A DNA stretch of 23,344 nt from an uncultured Candidatus Saccharibacteria bacterium (GTDB taxonomy: Bacteria; Patescibacteriota; Saccharimonadia; Saccharimonadales; Saccharimonadaceae): the NCBI GenBank assembly GCA_947306315.1, contig CAMZGF010000002.1, positions 1 through 23,344 of the forward strand. Direction: 5' to 3'. This document shows positions 13,434 through 21,202 of this stretch, one piece after another. Within the stretch, counting starts at the first letter, position 1, and every line of letters starts with the position of its first letter. A program made the position numbers and the translations under genes. The notes beneath the pieces are model-generated. The model did no database searches. It saw only the letters and a program-made list of their open reading frames with translations, and was not told where the DNA came from.

Positions 13434-14732
13434 TTATCTTACAAGTGCAAATTTATTTTTGCCGCGTTTTAGAATTGAAAGCGACATGATCATGTAATTT
13501 TCGTCCGTGACTTTTTCACCATTTACTGAGATTGCACCTTGTTTAATCATAGTTCTGGCCTCAGTTTTACTAGTTACAAGTTCAGTTTCTAGAAGCGCAT
13601 CTACGAGACTGATTTGGGTGCGATCTTCATCGAGTTTAATAGTTGGGAGAAGAAGAGCAATTTCTTCGATTTCACCTTCAGACAAAACACCGAGCTTCTT
13701 TCCGCCAAATAGAATTTCCGTAAGAGTAATAGCTGCCTTTGCTGAAGTTCTACCATGGACGACTTCTGTTACGCCTTTTGCGAGTGCTTTCTGAGCAATA
13801 CGTTGTTCAGGATGTTCCCTGTGTTCGGCAAGAATCGATTCGATTTCTTCTTTATTATAAATGGTATAGATTTTTAGGAGATATTCGACCGACTCATCGG
13901 TTTGGTTGAGCCAGAATTGGTAAAAATCAAAGACCGAAGTATAGTTTCCTTGCCCATTGTCAGTTGGAGCGAGCCAGATTGCGTTCCCTTCGGACTTTCC
14001 GAATTTGCGACCAGTTGCGGGGTCGATAACAAGAGGTGTTGACCAAACATCAGCTTCGGCATTCTCAAATTTATTGATGAGGTGAATACCAGAAGATGCA
14101 TTGCCATACTGGTCCGCACCACAAATCTGAAGATCGATACCGTATTCTTTGTAGAGATGCCAGAAATCATATCCTTGGATAAGGGTATAGCTGAATTCAG
14201 CGTATGAAATGCCAGAGCCACCTTCGCCAATACGGTTTTGGATGAATTTACGATCAAGAAGTTGCGTCATAGAAAACGCTTTACCGACAGTGCGTAGAAA
14301 ATCGAGATAATTGATATTCTTAAACCAATCATAGTTATCAACTGTTGTGAGTTCCCAGTTGTCATTTTCAGCATTACCGTCATCTTTAGTATTTGCTGCA
14401 CCATCAGGAGAGACAATTGACTCCATCTGCTTCTTAATACATGCTTTATTATGATCTACTTCTTCAAGAGTTTTTAGGTCGCGCTCACCGGTTTCTTTTG
14501 GATCACCAATTTGACCAGTTGCACCGCCTACGAGGAGATAAGGTTTATATCCGTGGCGCACAAAACATGCACACATCATTAGGGCGGCAAGATTTCCGAT
14601 AGTTAAGCTATCTGCACTTGGATCTGCACCCCAATAGAATTTCTTTGACTTTCTTTCGTCAAGGTTAGTAAGGTCTTTTATTGTGGTTTCTGCTTGAAAG
14701 CCACGACAAATTAATTCTTCGGATAGTTTCAT
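13434..14732 (-). CDS. tyrS: Tyrosyl-tRNA synthetase
   Basis: Charges tRNA-Tyr with tyrosine. This 432-aa class I enzyme has the usual length. The nucleotide-binding WGADPSADSLTIGN lies at 34-47, where most relatives have SLHIGH; the tyrosine pocket YTLIQGYDF and CGADQYGN lie at 182-190 and 204-211; KFGKS at 243-247 is the KMSKS loop. An S4 RNA-binding domain covers about 365-432 (ISVNGEKVTDEN). An acidic insertion of about 15 residues lies near 110-127. The ATG at 14730-14732 is favoured because homology begins there and TATAAT lies 9 nt upstream, so an earlier start would precede the transcript. No Shine-Dalgarno is visible. The PMM-like gene follows on the same transcript. Confidence 0.95.
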   Translation of the reverse strand: MKLSEELICRGFQAETTIKDLTNLDERKSKKFYWGADPSADSLTIGNLAALMMCACFVRHGYKPYLLVGGATGQIGDPKETGERDLKTLEEVDHNKACIKKQMESIVSPDGAANTKDDGNAENDNWELTTVDNYDWFKNINYLDFLRTVGKAFSMTQLLDRKFIQNRIGEGGSGISYAEFSYTLIQGYDFWHLYKEYGIDLQICGADQYGNASSGIHLINKFENAEADVWSTPLVIDPATGRKFGKSEGNAIWLAPTDNGQGNYTSVFDFYQFWLNQTDESVEYLLKIYTIYNKEEIESILAEHREHPEQRIAQKALAKGVTEVVHGRTSAKAAITLTEILFGGKKLGVLSEGEIEEIALLLPTIKLDEDRTQISLVDALLETELVTSKTEARTMIKQGAISVNGEKVTDENYMIMSLSILKRGKNKFALVR

Positions 14733-14741
14733 AATATATAT

Positions 14742-14747
14742 ATTATA
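14742..14747 (-). promoter_or_regulatory. -10 box of tyrS, nearly leaderless
   Basis: TATAAT on the minus strand (directly preceded by TG), 9 nt before the ATG. The -35 place (14765-14770, GTTAAT) falls in the loop of the preceding gene's terminator. Confidence 0.6.
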
Positions 14748-14751
14748 CAAT

Positions 14752-14781
14752 AAAAAACAGGGAGATTAACTCCATGTTTTT
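14752..14781 (-). terminator. Terminator of the penicillin-binding protein gene
   Basis: On the minus strand AAAAACA-T-GGAG pairs with CTCC-C-TGTTTTT around a short loop, with T6 at the end, directly after the TAG. Confidence 0.75.
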
Positions 14782-17523
14782 CTAGATTGTTTTTGAGTCG
14801 GACGAAGAGGCGCCATTTACATCAGTTACCATGACGCGAATTTTATCTTCTGAGCTGAAAGTGATTTCGACGATGTTCTCACCCTCTTTCACATCACCTG
14901 AGGCTTTTTGTTCGTCATTGACATAGATAATATATTTATTAAGTGCGGCAGTTCCTTTTACTGTTCCGAACGTCAATTTATTACCGCTATATCCCGAGAT
15001 TGCGACAGTTGGAGAGACATATGAACAAGTATCTTTTCCTTTCTCGTCATACCCGTCTGGAAGACCATAATATACTTTGCTTCCTGAGACTGGATCAGTC
15101 GAGACTGTAACCTCGATATTTTTTCTTAAGCCTTCTGGAGTACAATCTTGTGCGAGTTTCTTAGTTACAGCGTTGAAGCTGAGAGTTTCTTTCTTTGAAC
15201 CAGAAGTCTTTGAATTATACCAGCTTGGCCAAATATCTTTTTGTCCGTTAACTGTTAGCGTCTGAATGCCAGCAGGTTTTGCCCAAGTATCACCAGATTT
15301 CCATTTGCCTTCTTTTGAATAGACATCTTTGTGAACGTGTTCCATATAATCATTTACGACGCGACGAACGAGGTTATTTGAAGAGTTGCCTAAACCTTTA
15401 CCATCGTGGTTACCATTCCAGACGGTTGTTGCTACTGCGGTCGAGTAACTTGCAATCCATGAGTCTTTTGCGACTGCAGAATTTTGTGTAGTTGACGTAC
15501 CAGTCTTTGTGCCGGTAATAACTCCTGGAATCTTGAAACCAAAGGCCGTAGATTGGCTACCAAACATCATCGAGCGTGCACTTGCATCACTAAGAATGCT
15601 TGAAATCATGTATGCAACTTGTGCATCGTAGACTCTTTCGCCCTCAGAATCTTCCCACTGCTCGATAATATCACCAGACGAATTTTTCATTTCGAGGACA
15701 TATGCTAATGGCTTATATACGCCACCACGAGAGATCGATGCGTATGCGTTTGCGTGTTCAATACCACGTACACCGCAACCAGAACCAATTGCAATCGCGA
15801 GACCATATGAGCCGTCTTCGCGGTCTGCACAGTAAGAGATATCACCAAGATTATGTGCAACTTCGAGGGACTCATCTACGCCATTAATATATAGTGCTTT
15901 AACTGCGCCGATGTTAAGTGAGTTAGCGAGCGACTTTCTAATTGTAATGTTTCCGTAGAATTTACCAGAGTAATTACGAAGCTTACATGAACCACTATTT
16001 CCACCACAATAGATCTTATCAATGTTTTCATCTTTTAAAATCGTACCAGGGCCATAGTTTTGTCCTTCACGTTGCATAAATAGTGGGCCATAGTCAAGAA
16101 TCGGCTTAATCGATGAGCCTGGTTCAAGAAGTGAGGTGGTTGCATTAAGTTCGCCATAACCAGATCTATTCCAATCAATCGAACCGACCATTGCAATAAC
16201 TTGGCCAGTTTCAACATCGACTGATGAAAGTGCGATGTTGTCTGATTTGTTTTGGCTAGTCATTTTTGCACCAGTAGCGACAGCTTGTTCAGCATATTTT
16301 TGTGCACGGTAATCAAGAGTTGTCTTAATTGTAAAACCACCGGCACGCATGGTCTTCATGCCATATTTTTCTTCAAGTTGTTTCTTTACTTCAAGGACGA
16401 AATGAGGAGCTTTGATACCGTCATATTGACCAGTTTCTGGACGAATTGTATCAAGAATATCAACAGCTTTTGCCTCGTCACGGTCCTGCTCGGAAATATA
16501 ACCAAGCTCACACATCACATCAAGAGTTTTATGCTGACGTGCAATAAGTGCCTCGTTGCCATAGGTGTTATATGGATTTAGGACTGCTGGGTTGTTTGGG
16601 ATTGATGCGAGGAGGGCTGATTCTGCAAGAGTAAGATCCTTCGCGCTCTTACCGAAGTAAGCTTGAGCGGCAGATTCAACACCATTACGACGACCACCAT
16701 ACGGAGACTCGTTGAGATACATCGTAATGATTTGTTCCTTGTTATACATTTTCTCAACTTCGATGGCGAGAATCATTTCCTTAATCTTACGAGCAAGGCC
16801 ACCACGGTTTTCAGAAGCTGCTTCATCAGCAAAGTAGACTTGTTTGATAAGCTGTTGCGTTAGGGTAGAACCACCTTGAACGCCCTTATGTGTCAAAATT
16901 GACCAAGCAGCACGGACAATACCTGTGAGGTCAATGCCTTTGTGATTATAGAAATTTCTATCCTCAATTGCGACAGTTGCCTTACGCATATAATCGCTAA
17001 TATTATCGCCATCAGCAACTAAACGATAGTCACCATCACCACGGTCTTCCCAAAGAACTTCACCGTTGCGATCGAGATAGACGTTTACCGATTCAGAAAC
17101 CTTCATTTCATCGAGACGAATCGATTCAAGATCTTTCTTATAATAGAGGAAGAGACCACCAAGGGCAATAACGCCGATGAGGAAGACTGCAGCTATGGCC
17201 TTTAAGAAGAAGAATAAGCCACGCTTACTAAAAACAAATTTAGCTACACGTTTCGGATGTAGACGTGCAAAGAAACGAAGTACTGGGTTTTTTGGCATCG
17301 TTGCAAGCTCTTCTGCTCTTTTGCGAGCGATTGCCTCTTTCTTTGCTTTGCGACGATTACTAAGGCTTGAATATAGACTCATACCTTTATCAGACTTCTT
17401 GAATAATGCCTTCTTCGGAGACTTAGCTTTCTTAGTCTCGTTTTTCGGAAGCTTTTCCGTTATGGCGTTTTTCGTGTTCTTGATTTTATCAAGAACACCA
17501 GATTTCTTCTTTTTCTTCTCCAT
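14782..17523 (-). CDS. Class A penicillin-binding protein (glycosyltransferase-transpeptidase)
   Basis: Polymerises and cross-links peptidoglycan outside the membrane. The 913 residues begin with a very basic cytoplasmic tail of about 100, then a transmembrane helix at about 103-127. The GT51 domain shows EDRNFYNHKGID (187-198, catalytic Glu187), GGSTLTQQL (217-225) and RKIKEMILA with EKMYNKEQIITMYLN. The transpeptidase domain shows SSIK (Ser470 and Lys473), SLN (535-537) and KTGT (673-676). A C-terminal beta region of about 130 residues may be an accessory domain. The ATG at 17521-17523 follows AGAGGTGG; an in-frame GTG two codons earlier lies inside that ribosome site. Promoter and terminator are its own. 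A complete wall synthase fits an organism building its own peptidoglycan. Confidence 0.95.
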   Translation of the reverse strand: MEKKKKKSGVLDKIKNTKNAITEKLPKNETKKAKSPKKALFKKSDKGMSLYSSLSNRRKAKKEAIARKRAEELATMPKNPVLRFFARLHPKRVAKFVFSKRGLFFFLKAIAAVFLIGVIALGGLFLYYKKDLESIRLDEMKVSESVNVYLDRNGEVLWEDRGDGDYRLVADGDNISDYMRKATVAIEDRNFYNHKGIDLTGIVRAAWSILTHKGVQGGSTLTQQLIKQVYFADEAASENRGGLARKIKEMILAIEVEKMYNKEQIITMYLNESPYGGRRNGVESAAQAYFGKSAKDLTLAESALLASIPNNPAVLNPYNTYGNEALIARQHKTLDVMCELGYISEQDRDEAKAVDILDTIRPETGQYDGIKAPHFVLEVKKQLEEKYGMKTMRAGGFTIKTTLDYRAQKYAEQAVATGAKMTSQNKSDNIALSSVDVETGQVIAMVGSIDWNRSGYGELNATTSLLEPGSSIKPILDYGPLFMQREGQNYGPGTILKDENIDKIYCGGNSGSCKLRNYSGKFYGNITIRKSLANSLNIGAVKALYINGVDESLEVAHNLGDISYCADREDGSYGLAIAIGSGCGVRGIEHANAYASISRGGVYKPLAYVLEMKNSSGDIIEQWEDSEGERVYDAQVAYMISSILSDASARSMMFGSQSTAFGFKIPGVITGTKTGTSTTQNSAVAKDSWIASYSTAVATTVWNGNHDGKGLGNSSNNLVRRVVNDYMEHVHKDVYSKEGKWKSGDTWAKPAGIQTLTVNGQKDIWPSWYNSKTSGSKKETLSFNAVTKKLAQDCTPEGLRKNIEVTVSTDPVSGSKVYYGLPDGYDEKGKDTCSYVSPTVAISGYSGNKLTFGTVKGTAALNKYIIYVNDEQKASGDVKEGENIVEITFSSEDKIRVMVTDVNGASSSDSKTI

Positions 17524-17557
17524 TTCCACCTCTACTTATTTTTTTCTAGCTCTTATT

Positions 17558-17585
17558 ATTCTATCATACAAAAGGGCTTTTTCAA
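17558..17585 (-). promoter_or_regulatory. Promoter of the penicillin-binding protein gene
   Basis: TTGAAA (17580-17585), 16 bp, TAGAAT (17558-17563) on the minus strand, leaving a leader of about 28 nt that contains the ribosome site. Confidence 0.5.
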
Positions 17586-17597
17586 AATGAACGTTCC

Positions 17598-17625
17598 TTG
17601 AATTTCGACGGTTTTATGATATAAT
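17598..17625 (+). promoter_or_regulatory. Promoter of the PIN-TRAM gene, leaderless
   Basis: TTGAAT (17598-17603), 16 bp, and TGATATAAT, whose -10 is 17620-17625. A second TATAAT follows at 17626-17631. The ATG comes 8 nt after the first hexamer, so the transcript should begin at or next to it. Confidence 0.65.
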
Positions 17626-17633
17626 TATAATAT

Positions 17634-18404
17634 ATGGCATTATTATATATTATCGCCGCGATAGTATTAGTTGAGACAACTTTTCTCACGTATCGTGCTC
17701 TTAGAAGCACAAAAACAGGCGGCGGAAAGCGCAAAATTTATGTTGATACATCAGCGCTTATGGATGGGAGAATTTTAAGCATTGCACGTACTGGGTTTAT
17801 TGGTGATGATTTAATAATTCCTCGTTCTGCAATTCGTGAATTACAATTACTCGCTGATGGCAAAGATTCCGAAAAACGCATGCGTGCAAGATTCGGAATG
17901 GACACCGCAAACGAACTCGAGCGTGTCGTTTTTTGTAATACTGAAATTTTAGAAGATGCCCTCGATCATACGCCAGTCGATGAAAGGCTTTTACAACTCG
18001 CAAAATCAAATAAAGGTTTGATTTTTACTTGCGATTATAATTTGCAAAAAGTTGCAGCAACCGAAAAAATTGAAGTTCTAAATCCAAATGAATTAGCGAG
18101 CGAATTGCGTTCAGAATTTATGCCTGGCGAAAAATTTAAAATCCACATTTCCGCAGAAGGCCAGAATCCAAAGCAAGGCGTTGGGTACCTACCTGAAGGA
18201 ACGATGGTAGTCGTCGATAATGCAAGTACGGATGTTGGAAAAGATATTGACGTCGAGTTCTTAAAATATATTCAGACCGCTTCTGGGCGTATGATGTTCG
18301 CAAAAAAACCTGGCAAGGCAAAAACTTCAACAAAAAAACGTAGTTCTAAAGCTCAAACAAATCGACACCAAACTCGCGGGCGTGCTCGCGGTTCTCGTCA
18401 ATAA
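17634..18404 (+). CDS. PIN-TRAM domain membrane protein, YacL-like
   Basis: A 256-aa protein. One hydrophobic helix lies at about 3-20. The PIN nuclease domain follows, with acidic residues Asp38 (YVDTSALMDGR), Glu69 (IRELQ), Asp116 (VDERLL) and Asp134 (TCDYNL), matching the metal-binding set. A TRAM RNA-binding domain lies at about 163-222 (GEKFKIHI, GVGYLPEGTMVVVDNA). A basic tail of about 30 residues ends the protein. The fold order equals Bacillus YacL, a putative membrane-tethered RNase whose substrate is not established. No Shine-Dalgarno is present and translation is probably leaderless. The last 59 nt overlap the 3' end of the convergent phosphoketolase gene, with no room for a terminator. 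Confidence 0.88.
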   Translation: MALLYIIAAIVLVETTFLTYRALRSTKTGGGKRKIYVDTSALMDGRILSIARTGFIGDDLIIPRSAIRELQLLADGKDSEKRMRARFGMDTANELERVVFCNTEILEDALDHTPVDERLLQLAKSNKGLIFTCDYNLQKVAATEKIEVLNPNELASELRSEFMPGEKFKIHISAEGQNPKQGVGYLPEGTMVVVDNASTDVGKDIDVEFLKYIQTASGRMMFAKKPGKAKTSTKKRSSKAQTNRHQTRGRARGSRQ

Positions 18405-19512
18405 TTTTCTGATACTTATTTACTAAATCTTCACGATTCATTATTCTTGCTACATCAATTGCAAGATCAAAACGCGATGCGTGATTTAGAGTTAACATTT
18501 GAAGCGGCGTGGTTGTACTACCATGTTCTTCAAAGCCGTGTGCTAAAATTTCAACATTTGTATAGTTCCTCAAAATATTTCTAAGAGTCTCTTTATAGCC
18601 ATGGAAATTTGAAATAATTGGAGTGTTTTTAGTAAACAGCTGCTCAAAGACCTCCTCGCTCATTGCATTTTTCGATGTACCAATTTTGTCATGTGTGAGC
18701 GCAAGAATATTTACAAAACGTATTTTTAATTCTGGGAGATCTTCGCGAATTATTTTGATAGCTTCAAGCGATTCGCGGGTCGCAATGTCGCCAGCCGCCG
18801 TGAAAATAAAGTCAAATTTCGAATTCGGATCTAAATAGAATGCATCTCCATCACTTGCAAAGCCAAAGATACTCGCACCGAAGTCGAGCTGATATTTCGC
18901 ATGCGCCTCGTCGATATATTGTGGTTCATCAGTTTTATTAAAGGTCACGAGATTTACGACGTTTTTTGACTCCATCAAGAATTTATAGACTGCTTTTGTC
19001 GATTCACAATCGACTGGGAAGAAACAGTTGATGTTCTTTCCTGGACGCTCAAGAAGAGTAGAAATAAGAATCGGAGATTGATGAGAAAAACCATTGTGGT
19101 CCTGGCGCCAACAAGTAGAAGTAGAAAGTAGATTTACGGCTGGATATTGTTTCTGCCATGAGACCTTTTCAGACTGTTCAAGGAATTTTAGATGCTGAAT
19201 GATTTGTGAAGTGATAATTGAAAAGAATGCTTCGTAGCTTGTCATCATTGCTGGCTTTCCAGCTAAAATGTGCCCAAGCATAGTTGCAAAAAGTACATTC
19301 TCAGAAAGAAGTTCAACAATGCGTCCACCGTCTTTTTCTTTCATATCTTTACTAAGAATTTTGAGGTTTGACCAAGCACGAGATTCTTCTTCAAAAATTG
19401 CATCAAGTTTATTTGAGGTTGTTTCGTCCGGACTAAAGAAATAAAAATTTGGGTTCGTTTTCATTTCATTTTTTAGTAAAAATCCAAAAGCTTTAGCAGA
19501 AGATTTTTTCAT
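18346..19512 (-). CDS. xfp: Phosphoketolase C-terminal half (split gene)
   Basis: A 388-aa protein equivalent to the middle and C-terminal domains of D-xylulose 5-phosphate/fructose 6-phosphate phosphoketolase. Recognisable signatures are FSPDETTSNKL (26-36; usual form GPDETASNRL), SYEAF (92-96), WRQDHNGFSHQ (135-145), FTAAGDIATRE, and HGFEEHGSTTTP near 320. It begins just where the interdomain linker of normal one-chain enzymes ends; about 30 linker residues present in Bifidobacterium are absent. Its ATG overlaps the TGA of the N-terminal gene as ATGA, so translation is coupled, and neither half should be active alone. The 3' end overlaps the PIN-TRAM gene antisense. Confidence 0.9.
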   Translation of the reverse strand: MKKSSAKAFGFLLKNEMKTNPNFYFFSPDETTSNKLDAIFEEESRAWSNLKILSKDMKEKDGGRIVELLSENVLFATMLGHILAGKPAMMTSYEAFFSIITSQIIQHLKFLEQSEKVSWQKQYPAVNLLSTSTCWRQDHNGFSHQSPILISTLLERPGKNINCFFPVDCESTKAVYKFLMESKNVVNLVTFNKTDEPQYIDEAHAKYQLDFGASIFGFASDGDAFYLDPNSKFDFIFTAAGDIATRESLEAIKIIREDLPELKIRFVNILALTHDKIGTSKNAMSEEVFEQLFTKNTPIISNFHGYKETLRNILRNYTNVEILAHGFEEHGSTTTPLQMLTLNHASRFDLAIDVARIMNREDLVNKYQKIIDENREHAREFGVDLFEL

Positions 19513-20519
19513 AGAGTGAAGCCTTTCGCTTTATCAAACAACTCATTAAAACGATATGATTTTAACCATTTTTCGAGAATTGTCATTTCCGTACTATCGG
19601 TTTTTGCTCCTTTTAATGGAATTTGATGCGCCTTAAAGTTACCGCGGATCATTTCTCCGCCTACCTCTTCCGGTCCAGTAAGACCTTTGTCAGTTTTCAT
19701 AATAATGAACGGAGGATTTTCTTTTTCTCCTTTTTTAATATTTCTGAAAATTTCATATGATTTTTCAAGTGCGGTCTGGAAATCATCAATTGCATAGCCA
19801 AGCGCAAGTTCTGGATCGTCATTAGTTGCGCGAACGTAAAGTGGAGTGAAACCAAACCCACGGATAAGTTCAGATAGTTCGCGTTCAGATTTTCTACCAG
19901 CAATAGTTGGCGCAGAAATTTTATAACCATTCAAATGTAGAATAGGGAGGACATTACCGTTTGCTTTACCCGAAAAAAGTTTATTAAGGTTCATTGAACC
20001 AAGCGTGGTTGCGGTTTCGAATTCACCGTCGCCAATTAGACATGCAATGGTTTTTTCTGGTTCACCAAGAACGTAACCGTAGCTCGTTGCAAGTGAATAA
20101 CCCAATTCTCCTCCTTCACAAATCACACCTGGAGTAATTGGCGAAGCGTGCGACGGAAACCCATCTGGCCATGAGAAATATTTACAAATATAAGCAATAC
20201 CATTTTCATCACGAGTAGCTTTTTCGTCGACTTTTTCGAGTTCACCATCGATAAAAAGATTCGCTTGTAACGCAGGAAAACCATGACCCGGACCAACAAC
20301 AAAACCTATCTCACTATCAAAGGACTTAAGACAGTTATATGCGAGTGTAATACCTGGACAAGTTCCCCAATGACCTAGAAGTCTTGATTTTATATCATTC
20401 GATTCGAGAGGTCTTTCAAGCAAGAAATTGTTTTGCAAAAAAAGTTGAGCGACAGTTAAATAATTTGCCGCGCGGATTTTCCTCAAAATTTTTTCTTTTT
20501 CAAAGCCCAACCCGGTCAT
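19509..20519 (-). CDS. xfp: Phosphoketolase N-terminal half (split gene)
   Basis: A 336-aa protein equivalent to the thiamine-diphosphate-binding N-terminal domain of phosphoketolase. With its partner it should cleave xylulose 5-phosphate (and perhaps fructose 6-phosphate) with phosphate to acetyl-phosphate plus a shorter sugar phosphate. Visible signatures are LGHWGTCPG (48-56), VGPGHGFPA (75-83), GGELGYSL (136-143), IGDGEFETA (162-170), HLNGYKISAPTI (195-206) and KTDKGLTGP. The ORF ends in the linker region. The ATG has no Shine-Dalgarno and lies 6 nt after TATAAT, so it is probably leaderless. That -10 contains the stop codon of the upstream adk-like gene. Both halves together give 724 residues against about 800 for one-chain enzymes. 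Confidence 0.92.
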   Translation of the reverse strand: MTGLGFEKEKILRKIRAANYLTVAQLFLQNNFLLERPLESNDIKSRLLGHWGTCPGITLAYNCLKSFDSEIGFVVGPGHGFPALQANLFIDGELEKVDEKATRDENGIAYICKYFSWPDGFPSHASPITPGVICEGGELGYSLATSYGYVLGEPEKTIACLIGDGEFETATTLGSMNLNKLFSGKANGNVLPILHLNGYKISAPTIAGRKSERELSELIRGFGFTPLYVRATNDDPELALGYAIDDFQTALEKSYEIFRNIKKGEKENPPFIIMKTDKGLTGPEEVGGEMIRGNFKAHQIPLKGAKTDSTEMTILEKWLKSYRFNELFDKAKGFTL

Positions 20520-20525
20520 GCCTAT

Positions 20526-20534
20526 ATTATAGCA
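20526..20534 (-). promoter_or_regulatory. Extended -10 of the phosphoketolase pair, leaderless
   Basis: TGCTATAAT on the minus strand, then 6 nt, then ATG. The adk-like TAA stop (20529-20527) is read from inside the TATAAT. Confidence 0.7.
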
Positions 20535-21132
20535 CAGAGAGCGCGTTTATAACATTCTCAAATACTTCGTCACGAGTTCCAGAAGCGTCAACTTCAATCA
20601 GTAAGTTCAAGCTATCATAATGTTTTAGAACTGGTTCGGTTTTTTCGTGGAATTCTTCAATTCGGGTTTCAAAAACTTCAGGATCAGCATCATCACCACG
20701 AAGTCCACGATCACCGAGCTCTTTCGCAGCAGTCCAACGTTCACGAACATCATCTTCAGAGAGCTTTAAATAAATAACAGCCTTAATTTCATGACCAGAA
20801 TCTTTTGTATGCTTCATGACCTCATCTTCTTCACCTTCCCAGCGACCGATTGAGCTAAGAATGAGTGGCTTATCAATGAGTTCTTCCGTATAAAAATGTG
20901 GGAGAACAATATCATAAAATTTATTAGTTGGAATTAGTTCACCATTTTCAGTCATATGGTCATTTTGTTTCGCTTCATAGTCGCGAATAATGTCACCAGA
21001 GCTTAGGAATTCAGCGTCGATGAGATCTGCGAGGCGTTTCCCAACAGTATCTTTACCGCTCATTGGCAGACCAAAGATATTAATACTACCTGATTTTAAC
21101 CAACTTTTGATTTTATCTGATTTATTGTTCAT
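20527..21132 (-). CDS. adk: Adenylate-kinase-like nucleoside monophosphate kinase
   Basis: Probably transfers phosphate between ATP and a nucleoside monophosphate. The 201-aa protein has the P-loop GLPMSGKDT (21-29; usual GPPGAGKGT), SSGDIIRDYE matching the STGDLLR substrate helix, SIGRWEGEEDEV at the place of GFPRT with its Arg kept, and RGDDADPEVFETRIEEF matching the C-terminal R-DD-E-R helix. No zinc-type LID insertion is visible, so it is a short-LID form. Substrate specificity cannot be read from the sequence. AAAAGGGA precedes the ATG and an extended -10 lies 17 nt upstream. It directly precedes the phosphoketolase genes. Confidence 0.82.
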   Translation of the reverse strand: MNNKSDKIKSWLKSGSINIFGLPMSGKDTVGKRLADLIDAEFLSSGDIIRDYEAKQNDHMTENGELIPTNKFYDIVLPHFYTEELIDKPLILSSIGRWEGEEDEVMKHTKDSGHEIKAVIYLKLSEDDVRERWTAAKELGDRGLRGDDADPEVFETRIEEFHEKTEPVLKHYDSLNLLIEVDASGTRDEVFENVINALSVL

Positions 21133-21149
21133 ATAATTCCCTTTTCTTA

Positions 21150-21158
21150 ATTATAGCA
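21150..21158 (-). promoter_or_regulatory. Extended -10 promoter of the adk-like gene
   Basis: TGCTATAAT on the minus strand, 17 nt before the ATG, giving a leader of roughly 10 nt that contains the ribosome site. It shares the word GTGCTATAAT with the phosphoketolase promoter. Confidence 0.65.
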
Positions 21159-21162
21159 CAGA

Positions 21163-21190
21163 AAAATCCCCCCTGAGTTTCAGGGGGATT
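21163..21190 (-). terminator. Terminator of the tandem FISUMP genes
   Basis: On the minus strand a stem of about 10 bp (ATCCCCCTGA with its complement, one G bulged) and loop AAC, followed by T4, 12 nt after the stop codon. Confidence 0.85.
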
Positions 21191-21202
21191 CTGAATCTAA
21201 AC

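Noticed and set aside
19509..19512. Phosphoketolase break as a sequencing frameshift
   Set aside because: The ends form a clean ATGA overlap with a proper start, and the missing residues are a whole linker, so a true split is more likely. Reads were not available to prove it.
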